This document shows positions 32,604 through 44,280 of a DNA stretch of 64,000 nt, piece after piece (position 1 is the first letter of the stretch; every line of letters starts with the position of its first letter). The DNA is from Adiantum capillus-veneris (taxonomy: Eukaryota; Streptophyta; Polypodiopsida; Polypodiales; Pteridaceae). Below the pieces are notes generated by a model. The model was given only the letters and a program-made list of their open reading frames with translations, made no database searches and had not been told where the DNA came from. The stretch covers positions 88,469,221-88,533,220 of the forward strand of contig CM043956.1 of the NCBI GenBank assembly GCA_014529385.2. The letters are read 5' to 3'. The position numbers and the translations under genes were made by a program.

Positions 32604-32929
32604 ATAGAGTCGGTAGAGACGACCTATGACTCGTTCTGTTGGTGAGTTGTGTGAAATGAATTTGAATTTAAAGTTTATTGCATGTAAATATTTTTAGAAA
32701 TTTACCACTATAAATAATGCCTGCAAGATTCCAGAACCAGACGTTCGTTGATGCTCTACTTTGCTGATGTGACCCAGATTGATAGATTTCTCTAATTAGG
32801 TAAATGTAACGACCATGAAAGATAAATTTAGTTTGTTTTTCAATATATGACTATGGAATGTTTTTTAAATAGCATGAACAAGTTTTTTTGCTACTCAAAA
32901 GACGCATCTTTTAGCAAAGATGGAGTGTC

Positions 32930-34000
32930 ATGTCGAGAGGTAGCTCGATTGATATTTGCAGATTTTCCTATGGGCTTACGGTGGATGCCCTTTGTCCTAT
33001 CCCATAGGGTAGGTAAAATTTTATGATTTTAAAGGGCTACAAGAAAGTAAGACATATTAAATTTTTTAGAGGGCATGCCTATTCCAAAGTGGAATACATT
33101 CTTGTCAGGTTTGGTAAGGGGTTATACAGATCTCTCTTCTGAGTATTTGACGGACGAGGGATTCTTGGTCACCATGTGCTTAGCTGAACACATAGGGGAG
33201 TTCCTTACATATGCATAAAGAGTGGGGCTTGTGCTTCATTGTACTTGGACGCTTATGTGTGACTCTAAGGCATAGCGGTATCCTGTCACCAAAGAGGCAG
33301 TAAGGTCACTGATGTTTTAGTGAATCTTTTTTTCATTTATGCTATGGAAAGCTTTTTAATCTAGCAATATCATATTTGCAATTTGCATGTCCAAATAGGT
33401 GCTTGATCTTACAATGGGTCTTCCATATCCTGTTGGTCCAGATGTGCCAAGCTACGATAGAGAGAGTGGGGGGAAGATTTCAGAGAGGTGGTTTCTAGCA
33501 TACCGTAGCTATATATTAGATGATTGTGTTTCCCCCATAGATGTTGATGGTGAAATTATTAGAGGTGGTGCGGAGAGACTCAGTAGTGTTTTTTTTGTTA
33601 AGTCAAAAATCTTGTATGATGTTGATTTAAAGGTTACTTTATTTCTTTGTTGGTGACATGGCTAGGTGGTTGCTGGCAACATTCACAAAGCGTTGCGACT
33701 ATGTCTTGGATGTACTCTATGAGCAATGTCTAGTGTGTGGACCCATGACAAGCTTTTTTTTAGAAGATCCATACGTTTGATTTTGTTACTATGATCTACG
33801 GATTATGTACTATTTTGTCACAATGTTTTGGGTGGTAACAATGTGTGACTACATTGGTGGTACCCCTATGTTTGGCATGACTCGATGTTGGATTGAGAGA
33901 GATTTGAGACCACCTTGTGAAGTTACATGCCATACTTTTAATGCCTTTTTTAAGAGCATACTTTTTCTTGAGGTGGTAGCTAACAAAAATTTTATTTGAA
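32930..34000 (+). pseudogene. Second methyltransferase-like spliced gene copy (tentative)
   Basis: Exon blocks: (a) to about 33009, with ARLIFADFPMGLRWMPFVL, where ADFPMG sits like a DPPW/DPPY motif IV; donor G/GTAGGT. (b) from acceptor TTTTTTAG at 33070 to donor GCA/GTAAGG near 33300, reading IPKWNTFLSGLVRGYTDLS and DEGFLVTMCLAEHIGEFLTY with two stops. (c) 33398-33632 between CAAATAG and AAAG/GTTACT (VLDLTMGLPYPVGPDVPSYD). (d) from 33666. Block b resembles the L-x-DGM-VVVTC region of the minus-strand gene in shape. Splice sites are good; the domain assignment is uncertain. Confidence 0.3.
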
Positions 34001-34577
34001 GGATTTTTTTCTAGTCTTTTTATTTTTTTGAATGTCCTTAATCTCTTGTACAGGCCTTTGTGATAAAAGTGGAGAGGCATTCAGTTTTGTGAAAACAAAG
34101 GAAACTCTGATTCTTTTTTCTGGGTACTTGAAAATTTGGTTTTGGATTCATATTGTTTACATTTAGACTATAGTTTGTGCGCAAGTTTTGTCTTCAACAA
34201 GCTCATTTATGCCATGTTGCATTGCCAAAGAACAAAAATATAGTACTAATTTATTGCAAAGGCCAGGATTTTTGTTTTCTTTTTTACATCCTTTATCTCT
34301 TGTAGAGACCTTTCTGATAAATGTGGAGAGGTAATTTTTGAAATTTTAAAGCAAAAACAAAGGAAACTATGCCAAATTTTTTTGGTTGTTTGTACTTGGA
34401 AATCTGGTTTTGGATTCATGTTGTTAACTTTTAGCCTATAGTCTGTGCGTAAGTTTTGTCGTGGACAAGGTTTTTTAGACCATGCTGCACTATAAAAGAA
34501 CAAAAAAGTAGTACTAATAACAAAAGCCTGAAACAGGAACCTCGCCAAAAAACATCCCACCTTATTAGGTGGATTTC

Positions 34578-34920
34578 AATAGGTGGAGGATTTCATGCCC
34601 TTGGAAGCAGATAGCAAATCCTTCCGCTACAATGAGTTCAATGATGTGTATGTGCTCAACGAGTTAATGATTAGGTTCTACATGGTGACACACGAAGAGT
34701 GTGATTGTAAGGTTATGTTCGTTAATGAGTGTGAGGTTGTTAAAAAATCAAAGACTAAAAAGGGTAAGCATTACATTGATGAGAAAGGGATTGGTGGGCA
34801 TTGATATTGAGCTAAATGATAACGAGAAGGGAAACACGTATCTAGGGGTTCAATTAGAGAAGAATATTTGGTGGGGTTGGCATCTTTTCATCTCCCATGT
34901 GAGACACATGAGACCTTGAA
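34578..34920 (+). CDS. Unrecognised exon-like stretch
   Basis: Begins after acceptor TTTCAATAG. It reads VEDFMPLEADSKSFRYNEFN and CDCKVMFVNECEVVKKSKTK, then after a frame change near 34800 IELNDNEKGNTYLGVQLEKN. It is lysine-rich with several Cys. No family is recognised. It may belong to the gene at 32930. Confidence 0.25.
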
Positions 34921-35358
34921 ATGATATTTTAATCGCACACCAAATGTTGACATCATTTGGAAACAACAAGAAGGACAAAGATTGCAGGTTTTAGATCTAT
35001 TTCTGTTCCAAGTTGAATGGCTTTTGACTGGAGACCTAAAAAACTCTCAAGTGTATGTTAGGGTGCAAGCAAGAAACAATGGTACTCTTTCCATGCATTT
35101 GATGTTGCCACATTAAAGTCTCAATGGGAACTAAAGGAAAGGGTGCAAAGGCCAATAAGTCAAATTATGAAAAGGGAAAGGGTAGAAAAGTTGTAGTCAA
35201 CCATGTGAAAGATGTATCCGCTACACAAACGGTGAGAAAAGTATGCCATTAATCGTTTCAAGGTATCCTTGGTTGTGACCAAAGTTCTGTCCCCTAATTG
35301 AGACATGGACAATTCAAATTGGCATCCTATTCTATAGATTCCACTGATACATGTACAC

Positions 35359-35565
35359 GTGTGCACCCTTCATGCCCGTTGGTGCAACCAACAAGTTCCG
35401 ATGCCAAAAATTTATAAACGTAGGATCAAGGGTACTTATAGATGCATGCCAGAATGTCATAGCATGTGTGAAGAACTAGTGTGGACAAAAGAGTTTGTGA
35501 TGTGTATCTTATGTGGCTATGTAGACAAATGTAGGGATCATGATGCTTTAACACTAGGTTGGTAA
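35359..35565 (+). CDS. Cys-rich 68-residue frame, repeated at 40560
   Basis: YRCMPECHSMCEELVW and MCILCGYVDKCRDHD give several C-x2-3-C pairs. A diverged copy of the same DNA lies at about 40560-40720, where it is broken by stops. The duplication is part of the repeat pair described at 35380/40530. Function unknown. Confidence 0.25.
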   Translation: MCTLHARWCNQQVPMPKIYKRRIKGTYRCMPECHSMCEELVWTKEFVMCILCGYVDKCRDHDALTLGW

Positions 35566-37921
35566 TGGGACATTTTTATCTCCTGTTAAGTGACCATTTT
35601 CTTTGAATTATGTCAAGAGTTTCAAAATTTATTTTGAGGTGCTATCTATCTAGAAAGTTGTCTCATGAGCTGAAAAAAACTCGACATTTTTTTGGAATAT
35701 CAATTCCATCTTTAACCTTGTCCTTGCACAACATTTCACAACCTAAACTGTGTGAAAAAACGGATCTTGCTTTTGGCTTTTTTCAATGTTTTGCTACTAT
35801 ACCACTCTAGAATTCATGTTTGTGAGTTCTATAATGCTAGTGAACTATCTTTAGTAGTCCTCAACATGTCCTAATGCTTCTAGGGAGAAATAAATGTTAA
35901 AGTTGTAAGTTATGACCAAATTACAAAAATTGTCAAATCCTGTTTTTTAGCCAATTTTAGCTCTTCTATGATTTTTTGGTGGCTTTCATGATATCCAAAT
36001 GCAGTTTTGATTTTCTATGTCGCATATTGTAACATAAATCTAATATTCCTTGAGTTTTGGGGCACCTAATACCCTATTTTGCATACTACACAACAATGGT
36101 TGATTTTTTCAATTATAGAAGAAAACATTCTAGTATATCAAGTATAGCTTTTTCAATATTGCTAGTTTCTTGTGACAACTATATGCATTTTGTAGGTAGT
36201 AACTATATCTAGTAATAAGGATCAAATTTGGCTAGATATTGAATAGTTTCTATGGGATTCTACAACTCATAATGTTGAACCCAGTTTTTTCATGTTTGCT
36301 GTATTTAGCACTTCATCTTTGTCCCCAAGATTCCCCTTGGTAAGAAATGTATTATTCTTTTGACATGCTCCATGGCTCCTTGTGAACCTAAAGGACAAAA
36401 GGGAACTAAGAAAACATGAATATATTATTTGTATTGAGCGTGGCTATAGAAACTTTGATGATAGGTTTGCAGAATGGTAAAAATTCAATTTTTTTGTACC
36501 TATTTCTTTTGGCAAAACAAAAAATGTGAGTGAGAAGCAATCATATGTTCTGATCACCAACCCATTGAAGTTAACTAGGGAATTTATCTCAAGTCCTACA
36601 AAAATCCCTAATCTTTTTTTATACAACAAAACATAAGAAATGACTATTTTGATGAAAATGTACTGGTCCATCAACTTTGGAGGCTTGGTGGGACCAAAAG
36701 ATGAGAAATTTTACAAGTTTCTTATTTTTTACATGTGTAGTAGGCCTTGAACTATAAGCCCACGAAAGGATTTTACAAAATGAGTGGATCTACTATGGTT
36801 TTGGAGGTTTTTTTCAAAACCCTGAAAGGACACTTTTATGTCCTGTTAGGCTACCAACATAGTGTTAAAGAAGGTTCTTCGTGTGAGAAACCTCTTAGGC
36901 AATGAAAAGAAAGTCAATAAGTGAAGTTGATGTGATGAAAAGAAAACTGGGTGTGTGGCTTAACTTGACTGCATGAGGAGGGTTGTAAATTCCTATCCTC
37001 TAAAACTTTTGCAAAATTGGTTTTTCCCCCAAAAAGGCCTTGCTAGAGTGAACATTATATTAGTGAATTTGGGAATTTTCCAATTCCCACTTTCAAAAGA
37101 CCTTAAGATAAGTAGAAACTATATAAACTCCTTGGTTCCTGGATGCACAATACATCTGCAATTGCATATCCTCAAGTTGCACAGGTTGATAACTTCTGCG
37201 TGGGGATCATACATCTCCCAAAACACCAACAATTCGTTGACGTCCAAAATAGTCAGTCTCTACAAACATTTTGTAAAACAAATAAGTAGTTAGACAATAG
37301 GTTGACTTTCATATTCTTTAATATAGGTTATTACCGGAACAATCATAGGGATTTCTAGCAAGGGTCCATACTGGGTTTGCCTACCGTCAAGGTTGTCTTG
37401 TCCAGTGTTAAAATCATGGACCGCCTTCTCTTGTTCTTTTGTTGTTGAGGGATCCATTGCACCTGAATTTGCGTCTAGTCTGTTATCATTTGTTTGTGTG
37501 TCAAACATAAAACACTCTTTACTTTCAATCTTAATAGGTGGAGGTGTGGCAGAGGAATACTCTGCTTGAGGGTTAGAGCATTCTTTTTCAACCCCTCCCT
37601 CTACAAAAACTTCATCCTTATGAAACCCTCCAAGTGCAGAGGGAATTTCAACATTTATTTCTTTCTCAGTCCCTTAATCTATGTGATCTTTCTCTTGTGT
37701 GGGCTTCCACTCATTTGGACTTTTCTCCTTGTCAAACTCTCCCTTTGTTTGGGAGATATTTCAATTGTCATAACCTGCTATCTTTTTAGGGTGCGGATAC
37801 TCAAATTGCATCATCTTTGGTGTTGTCTTCTCCATCCCTTCTTCTGCTTTCTTCTCTTGTGCAAAGGGATCGGTGTGTGTAAGTTGTGCGTGTGCCCCCA
37901 AACCAATTGCTATGTGCACAA

Positions 37922-38005
<84 letters not shown>

Positions 38006-38225
38006 GTTATGTGTGTGATTGAGAATCAAGAAACAATTATGATGATTGAGATGCAATAAGTAGTGCTTTTGTGTGTGATTGTGGGATTGGGTGTGTGCAG
38101 ACGAGCGATTGCAATGAATTTTGGTTGTTTGATGTGTTTCTTTGAGAGGATTGGGGTGTTGTGATTCCACCTGATCTATAGAGAGGCCTGTGTGTATTGT
38201 CAAGTGTGTTTCCCTTTTTTATCCT
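35380..38225 (+). repeat. Left copy of a long direct repeat (possible LTR, interrupted)
   Basis: Segments 35380-35560, 36840-37010 and 37800-38225 correspond in order and orientation to 40530-40720, 40720-40850 and 40928-41725. Shared phrases include gttggtgcaacca, acttgactgca, ttgcatcatctytggtgttgtct and ctgatctatagagaggc. 35570-36830 and 37010-37800 are extra in this copy. The flanked interior contains gag-like sequence, so an LTR pair is plausible. LTR ends were not defined. Confidence 0.4.
37928..38002. repeat. (GA)37 microsatellite
   Basis: 75 bp of GA inside the left copy of the long repeat. A shorter GA tract (41513-41536) occupies the same place in the right copy. Confidence 0.95.
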
Positions 38226-38329
38226 TCCATTTCTTGGTTCCCCCACTAAGGAGAATTATGATTTCTCCTTGGTTGAAGCAAAGCATGTTTGAAGATAGTT
38301 GATAGTTAGATTTTGAAGACAAGTGTTGT

Positions 38330-38755
38330 TGAAGAGATGTGGTCAAGATTTCCAATTTTCACTAGGGTTGAAGATGTGGAAGCATGGATACAATATCATG
38401 GAATAATTCTATTAGATGGCAGATTCTTGAGAGAAGAAGAAACATTTCAAGTTTTTTCACTCCTAGTTCAAGTTAAAGAAAATATATAGTACGGTGAATA
38501 CTGAGATGAAGAGAATGAGAATTCAAAACTTTTGAGAGTTCAAGAGGGATTTTGAAGCCCTTCCAAGGTAGCTTCTCAAAGTAACTAGTGCATAAAAATG
38601 TATGTTTTTTGAAGCTAAGTATGCTTATGGATTGCCTGTATGAGGATGTTCATGACAAAGTCAAAGTAGATGGACCTTTGACATATGAGGAAGAAATGAC
38701 GAGGACCCAAAACATTTTGAAAAGTGTCAAGCTAGGTAGAGATGGTTATGTCTGA
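38330..38755 (+). pseudogene. gag-like remnant
   Basis: Reads EDVEAWIQYHGIILLDGRFL and EEETFQVFSLLVQVKENI, then after stops LKLSMLMDCLYEDVHDKVKV and YEEEMTRTQNILKSVKL. The pattern of Trp/Tyr/Phe positions resembles capsid (retrotransposon gag) proteins of plant LTR elements. It lies between the two long repeat copies. Confidence 0.4.
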
Positions 38756-38861
38756 TGGTGCTTGAGCTAGTTGATGTGGTGGAAGGGAAGGCAAAGCTGA
38801 TGCAAGGGAGTTTACCTATGGGTGGAGAGCCGAAGGTTCTTTGGTTCCACACGTGCACGCA

Positions 38862-38883
38862 CACACACACACACACACAGATA

Positions 38884-38912
<29 letters not shown>
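38862..38912. repeat. (CA)n(GA)n microsatellite
   Basis: A CA tract directly followed by a GA tract. A frame downstream (to 39115, EVQVDPNNMEYVCSSLGMVP) continues element-like coding. Confidence 0.9.
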
Positions 38913-38918
<6 letters not shown>

Positions 38919-39154
38919 CTATGCTCAAGATGGTGGTTAAAGAGGTTACAATAGTGGAAGAAGTGCAAGTGGATCCAAATAATATGGAGTATGTATGCTC
39001 AAGCTTAGGTATGGTTCCGCTTGTTTGTGTTAGACATCAGAAAGTGAAGTTTGTACATGAGGTTGAAGTGATGGAGATAGAAGAGATTCCAAATCTTGAG
39101 ACAAAAGAGGCCTAGGGAGGTCACCTAATAAAAATGTAACCTATCACGTAAGTT

Positions 39155-39365
39155 CAACAGAAGGATATTTAAAGTTCTTGAAACTTACCAAAATATATAT
39201 ATACAGAAGGGCATTATCTTTTCAAATTCAAAAAAAACTTACAGATTTTAAAAGAAATCTCAACAGAAGGATATTTAAAGTTCTTGAAACTTACCAAAAT
39301 ATATATACAGAAGGGCATTATCTTTTCAAATTCAAAAAAAACTTACAGATTTTAAAAGAAAAGGG
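39155..39365. repeat. 106-bp tandem duplication
   Basis: atatttaaagttcttgaaac starts at 39165 and 39271. The two copies differ mainly by one ta unit of an internal (AT)n. Confidence 0.92.
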
Positions 39366-39610
39366 TACATTATATTCTTAACAAAATTCATACATAAGGG
39401 TTTTTACAAACATGTCTTGAACGCACGTGATATGGTAGTTTTACACATAGTGAGCCCCTAGAGAGAAGAGGAGGTGGAAGCAAGCTCTAGCAATTATTTG
39501 GATGCAGATAGGACCTGGGAGACGTACTCTTTTTGTTCGAGGTATGAGGAGTTTGATCTCTTGAATGTGGATATAGATGTGAAAAATGTGTGTGAGGAGA
39601 GTAGGGAGAA

Positions 39611-40054
39611 ATGCAAGGAGTTGTGCTAGATGGAAACCAGGTAAAAGCATCTAGGTGTATAGAGGACGACATGGAGATAAAGGTGGCACCTTGTGGCTAT
39701 GATGAAGTGGATCAATTTTTGAGTATGGTGGAGACGGATGGTGATGAAGCTAGGCACAATGATTGTACATGCTTTTATGAAGAGGGAGATTCTACTACAT
39801 ATGCTATCCTCCATGATAATGCGGTATGGGATGATTTTCTTTCGTTTTTATCTAAGGATTTGATAGTAGGGAAGGTGCTTCAAGAACAAGATGACATAGT
39901 CAGTATGCAAGAACATTTGGTTGACGTTTCAAATCCAGTCGGTATGGAAGGGCTTGTTGATGTTGGGATTGAGGGTGCTACAAGAACTGAGGCAAGCATG
40001 GATTTGGTGATGGTGGTGAAGAATCCAAAGGTGGAGGAGTTTCGAGTGCATTAG
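39611..40054 (+). CDS. Acidic 147-residue open frame, element-internal
   Basis: ATG-to-TAG frame rich in Asp/Glu (EDDMEIKVAPCGYDEVDQFL, FYEEGDSTTYAILHDNAVWD). No domain is recognised. It lies inside the candidate LTR element between gag remnants and the right repeat, so it may be a pol- or envelope-position remnant. 40055-40530 continues as broken frames. Confidence 0.3.
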   Translation: MQGVVLDGNQVKASRCIEDDMEIKVAPCGYDEVDQFLSMVETDGDEARHNDCTCFYEEGDSTTYAILHDNAVWDDFLSFLSKDLIVGKVLQEQDDIVSMQEHLVDVSNPVGMEGLVDVGIEGATRTEASMDLVMVVKNPKVEEFRVH

Positions 40055-40529
40055 ATGCATTCTCTTATGCATGGAGGTAAATCGGAGGGTGTGGGCTCAT
40101 CCAAGATTTCTTAAAAGGGATTGTCTCTTGACAAGATCTTTACGTTACATGGTTGGGAAAGAGGATCAAGTCTGTATATGGAGCAAGGTGGTGTGCAGGG
40201 TGGTGTTCTACTTGAATTAAATTGGGTATAGTCGGATTCTTAGAGTGGTGAAGGTATGCTATGGGAATTTTATGTACACGGTTGGTTATGTGCTTAGATG
40301 CAGCATTATGGGGAGTTACTAGAGATGGATGGATGCACTCATTGTCAAGTGTTTGATGTAGGTGGTTTGACTATGAATGGGTTTGGGAAACCTGCTTGAG
40401 AAGAGGTAGCATAAAATAAGAAGAACAGTTTGTATATATAGTTTCTTTATTTTTTCTTTTCCAGTAGGGAATTTGTGGAATTGAAAATAGATGTTTAATA
40501 AATAGGCTTGTGGTTGAGCATGAATGCTC

Positions 40530-41730
40530 AACAGGGGGGTGGGCAATGGTGGTGCAACCAAAAATTATCGATCCTAGAAAGTGCAAAAAGAAGTATATAG
40601 TGTGCCTACAAATGTGTTGCAGAATGTCTGAGCATGTGTGAAGACCCAGTGTGCGTACAAAAGAGTTTTTCATGTGTATGACTTATGTGACTATGTGGAC
40701 CAAAGTAGGGATTTGATGATTTAAAGAAGGTGTTTCATGTGAAAATCCAGTTAGGAAATGAAAAACAAGTTCAGAAGTGAAGTCCATGTTGTGAGTGGTG
40801 AAAAGTAAAGTTGGTGTGCGGATTAACTTGACTGCAACAACCAGGACAGAGAAGGAGACAGCGCTCTGAGCGAGTCTTCTTGTGTATGCTCCACCAAATC
40901 CAGTCACTTGGGAATAAAACAAGCTTCAGTTGCATCATCTCTGGTGTTGTCTCCCATTAAGAAGAGAATGGGGTCTAGGAGGGCCTCTTTATTTGGAAGT
41001 TTAAGGAAGTCAAACCTTTAGTATTAATAAAGTAATCAAAGGACAACTTTTGAATTCAAACACGCAAAACGGCTAGTTTATTTGAATTCAAAGTTTCCCT
41101 CGAAATGGACTATAAAATCTAGCAGGTAAAACCATATCATGTAGCATATCTATGGAAAGAGCTCTATGTGAAGATTGTAGATCTATGATCTCCGTTCAAA
41201 TCGGAGATCATATGTGAAAATTATGAAAGGTTGAAAATCATAAAATTGTCCACCTCCTTTTTGGGGGAAAAATTAAGTGCATCCTTTGACCACTCTTACG
41301 CATGTCTTACACACCCACCATTCTTGCACACATGGTGTGCACCTATTTGTCAAATTGTTAATCAACTCCATAATCTCGTGGAAAAAAAAGACGCCCTCCT
41401 ACACCCCATCCTCTTTCTAATGCCCCATCCCTTCTTCTATTGTCATCTCGTGTACGAGGGCATTGGTGTATGTAGGCTATGTGTGAGCCCCTTGAACCAA
41501 TTGGTGTGTATGTAGAGAGAGAGAGAGAGAGAGAGAGGTCATTTGTGTGGTTGACCGAGATGCAATAAGTTGTGCTTCTATGTGTGATCGTGGGTTTGGG
41601 TGTGTGCAAACGAGACTGCAACAAATTGGTTGTTTGATGTGTTTTTTTTTAAAAGTATCAGAGGGCTATGGTTTCATCTGATCTATAGAGAGGCATGTGT
41701 GAGTTTCCAAGTGTGCTTTCCCTTTTCCCT
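40530..41730 (+). repeat. Right copy of the long direct repeat (possible LTR)
   Basis: Starts after a G-rich stretch (caggggggtgggcaa) that could be a polypurine tract, at tggtggtgcaacc. It ends near gtgctttccctttt. Corresponds in order to 35380-38225 without the two extra segments. Confidence 0.4.
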
Positions 41731-42870
41731 CTTCCACCGTCTATAAATTTTTTACAAGTTGCTAATGCTCCATATTAAATAACGCTTGGAATATGGAGCC
41801 TACATAAAGAAGGAAAGAGTGTATAAGTGAGCTTGAGGCTATTCTATCAAGTGTTGGTCTCTGGTGGAGTTGAGCTATCAAAGGACAAGAAGGTATTTGA
41901 AACTACACAAGATTACCTGAATAAAATATGTATAGGGGTGGTAGTAAAGTGAGGCCATTTTGTTTCAAGCCATTCTGACCCCCAAATCTTTGTTGAGTTT
42001 TGGTTGTGAAAAAAGATGTGCGATATAATCACTTACAAAGGTAACAATGTAGCCCTTGGAATTAAGTGCACTCATATGTAGTATTCTGTTGTGAGAATAA
42101 TTTTAATATACTTGAAAAGGCAAATCTAACCTATGATGAGATCTCCACCTTGAAGTTTGCAAAATTAAAAGTTTCACAACCCAAATGGTTGATGCTTGGG
42201 GGAAAACACACATAACACACTACATGATGGGTGGAACACTTTGTCTTTAAAGTAGAACTGCTTATGTGTTTGAACTAAAGTAATTTTGTTATGCAGCACA
42301 TACTTTTTTCACATGAACTTTTTCTTGACACCTATGGTTCATTGGGCATCTGAACTAGCCAAGGAATTGAGCACTGACACTATGAAGCAAAAGCAGTATA
42401 CTTAAAAAATACACGTCATAGAGGTGGAAGGAAAAGAAGCAATGCCCTATATGAGATATTTAACTAGTTCTACAAAGTTTTAATAGGGAGAGAGAGAAAG
42501 AAGACTAGAGTGCAAAAAAGTATGAAATGCAAGATAGAAAAAGTGGTTAGCGTAAGGCATCACAATCGTATTATGCTTCGAGTGCAAAAGATCATTTTTT
42601 ATAGTGGTTAGAGACAAGGTGACAAAATGGAAGGCATTGGGTTGAAGAATTATAAATTTATAACACTAATCGATTCTATTGTAAACATACATAGTAGTGC
42701 AAAGTGATTTTTTAATGGCACTTTCAGTGATTCCGTGCATGAAGTTTCATCTCTTTTGGAGTATTTATTAGTTTTATTAAGTTTTTTATTTTTTTTAAAC
42801 GATTTAAGTACTATATAAGTCACACTTGAAGCTTATTTCTCATTTGCACATTTAGGAGATCCTTGGAGCA
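41730..42870. other. No recognised feature
   Basis: AT-rich sequence with short frames only. I see no motif, repeat or splice-supported exon here. Confidence 0.4.
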
Positions 42871-42889
42871 CAAAGGAGCACACACTCAT

Positions 42890-43127
42890 ATCTTGCACCA
42901 CAAGGATGATACAAAAAACCAAATTAATGGCACCACCACCACCACTCATCCCATAGTAAATTTGCAACCATCAGATCATGGTGAATCCACCACTTCAAAT
43001 CGTCAACTTTGATCACGTGTGATTAACCCAACACCACAACCCATTCCAAACGCCCAGCAGCCTCTCCAACCTTTGAATTCAAAGGATGAAACCACCATGC
43101 ATTTGGTGATCTTCCACCGTTAAATCA
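42890..43127 (+). pseudogene. Thr/Pro/Gln-rich frame upstream of the H3-like core
   Basis: One frame runs KDDTKNQINGTTTTTHPIV ... NPTPQPIPNAQQPLQPLN ... DETTMHLVIFHR with a single TGA. It lies upstream of the histone-like region in the same orientation and may be part of its N-terminal tail or a separate decayed gene. Confidence 0.25.
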
Positions 43128-43433
43128 TGCCAATCATGCACCTCTACTAGATCCCCAACCACTCTCATCTCTACAAAGAGACCCCCACAAAGCAAAACAA
43201 GTAAATAAGAATATTGGAATTTGCTACTAAGTCAAAAGATCATGCATGTCATCAAGCCCTTCTATCTCAGACAACCATAGCAACTACATTGCAAAAAAAT
43301 TGCTATGGTTCAAATTAAAATGTGATGAGTTTAATACCAAGTGACCCCTTATCCAAAGTACAAGAAGACAAGAGATTCAAAAGAAATGAGAAGAGGCAAA
43401 TGAAATAGGAGGTGAAGAGAGAAGCATAGATAA

Positions 43434-44220
43434 AGTGGCAGGCAGAGAGAATGCAAAGGCAAAGCTACCCATGGGATCTCTAAGCCTTCCAAGATTCCAC
43501 AAAGAGCCATAAAATGTGCCAAGAAGAATAAGGCTGCAGAGGACAAAGCTCAAGACACCCAACAAGCTACCCATGGGATCTCTAAGCCTTCCAAGATTCC
43601 ACAAAGAGCCATAAAATGTGCCAAGAAGAATAAGGCTGCAGAGGACAAAGCTCAAGACACCCAACAAGCTACCCATGGGATCTCTAAGCCTTCCAAGATT
43701 CCACAAAGAGCCATAAAATGTGCCAAGAAGAAGAAGGACAAGACTCCACCCAAGTAACAATAGACCCAAGAGGAGAAAAGAAGAAAGTATAAAATGAACT
43801 CTCCTCAATGGGCCCGATAATTGGCTCCTCGACCACCACCAACAACACAAAAGAAACAAAGATGGAGGCAAGGAATGGTTTCTCTATGGGAGATTGAAAA
43901 GTATCAAAGGAGCATCAAGTTTATCATACCAAAAGTAGCCTTCTCCCATGGGTGGTGAGAGAGATTATGGATGAATATAGTGATTCTGTAACCATGATAG
44001 AACATGCTACCTTAGTGGACCTACAGAATACAATGTGCTACCTTAGTGCCCCTACAGGATGCCTTCAAGGATATTTTAGTGCAACTATGCTAAGATGGCA
44101 TTACTTGTATGGTGCATGTAAAGGGAGTCACTTTCAAAAACACAGATGTAGCCCTTGCAATCAACTTGCAACCCCCTTTGCAAATCCACATTCTTGGCAT
44201 CATGTGGATCCTCTGCAATC
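43434..44220 (+). pseudogene. Histone H3-fold pseudogene (CENH3-like?) with repeated basic tail
   Basis: The core reads RWRQGMVSLWEIEKYQRSIK, FIIPKVAFSH, then after +2 bases VVREIMDEYSD, matching the alpha-N and alpha-1 helices of histone H3 (R-R-P-G-T-V-A-L-R-E-I; P-F-x-R-L-V-R-E-I). A 31-bp imperfect duplication (gctaccttagtg at 44006 and 44037) restores frame. LQDAFKDILVQL, a TAA, C.VHVKGVTFKNTDVALA then match alpha-2, loop 2 and alpha-3 (C-A-I-H-A-K-R-V-T). The segment after REI is one residue longer than in canonical H3, as in some CENH3. The Lys-rich tail (SKPSKIPQRAIKCAKKNKAA) is in the same frame but separated by three stops. There is no intron in the core, so it may be a retrocopy. 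Confidence 0.65.
43462..43745 (+). repeat. 102-bp tandem repeat, two perfect copies plus one partial
   Basis: aagctacccatgggatctc starts at 43462, 43564 and 43666. 102 bp equals 34 codons, so all frames stay open; on the plus strand it encodes a basic tail unit. A long reverse frame over the same DNA (43377-43871) is explained by the repeat. Confidence 0.95.
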
Positions 44221-44280
44221 AAAAGATATACGCAAACACTTGAAGAGACATAAACCATGTTATTGCTGCTTTGTGTGAAT

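Noticed and set aside
43349-43871. 164-codon minus frame, hydrophobic, with repeated GTFYGSLWNLGRL
   Set aside because: The 102-bp repeat is a multiple of three, so all frames stay open. The plus strand carries the histone-like core in the same frame as the basic tail.
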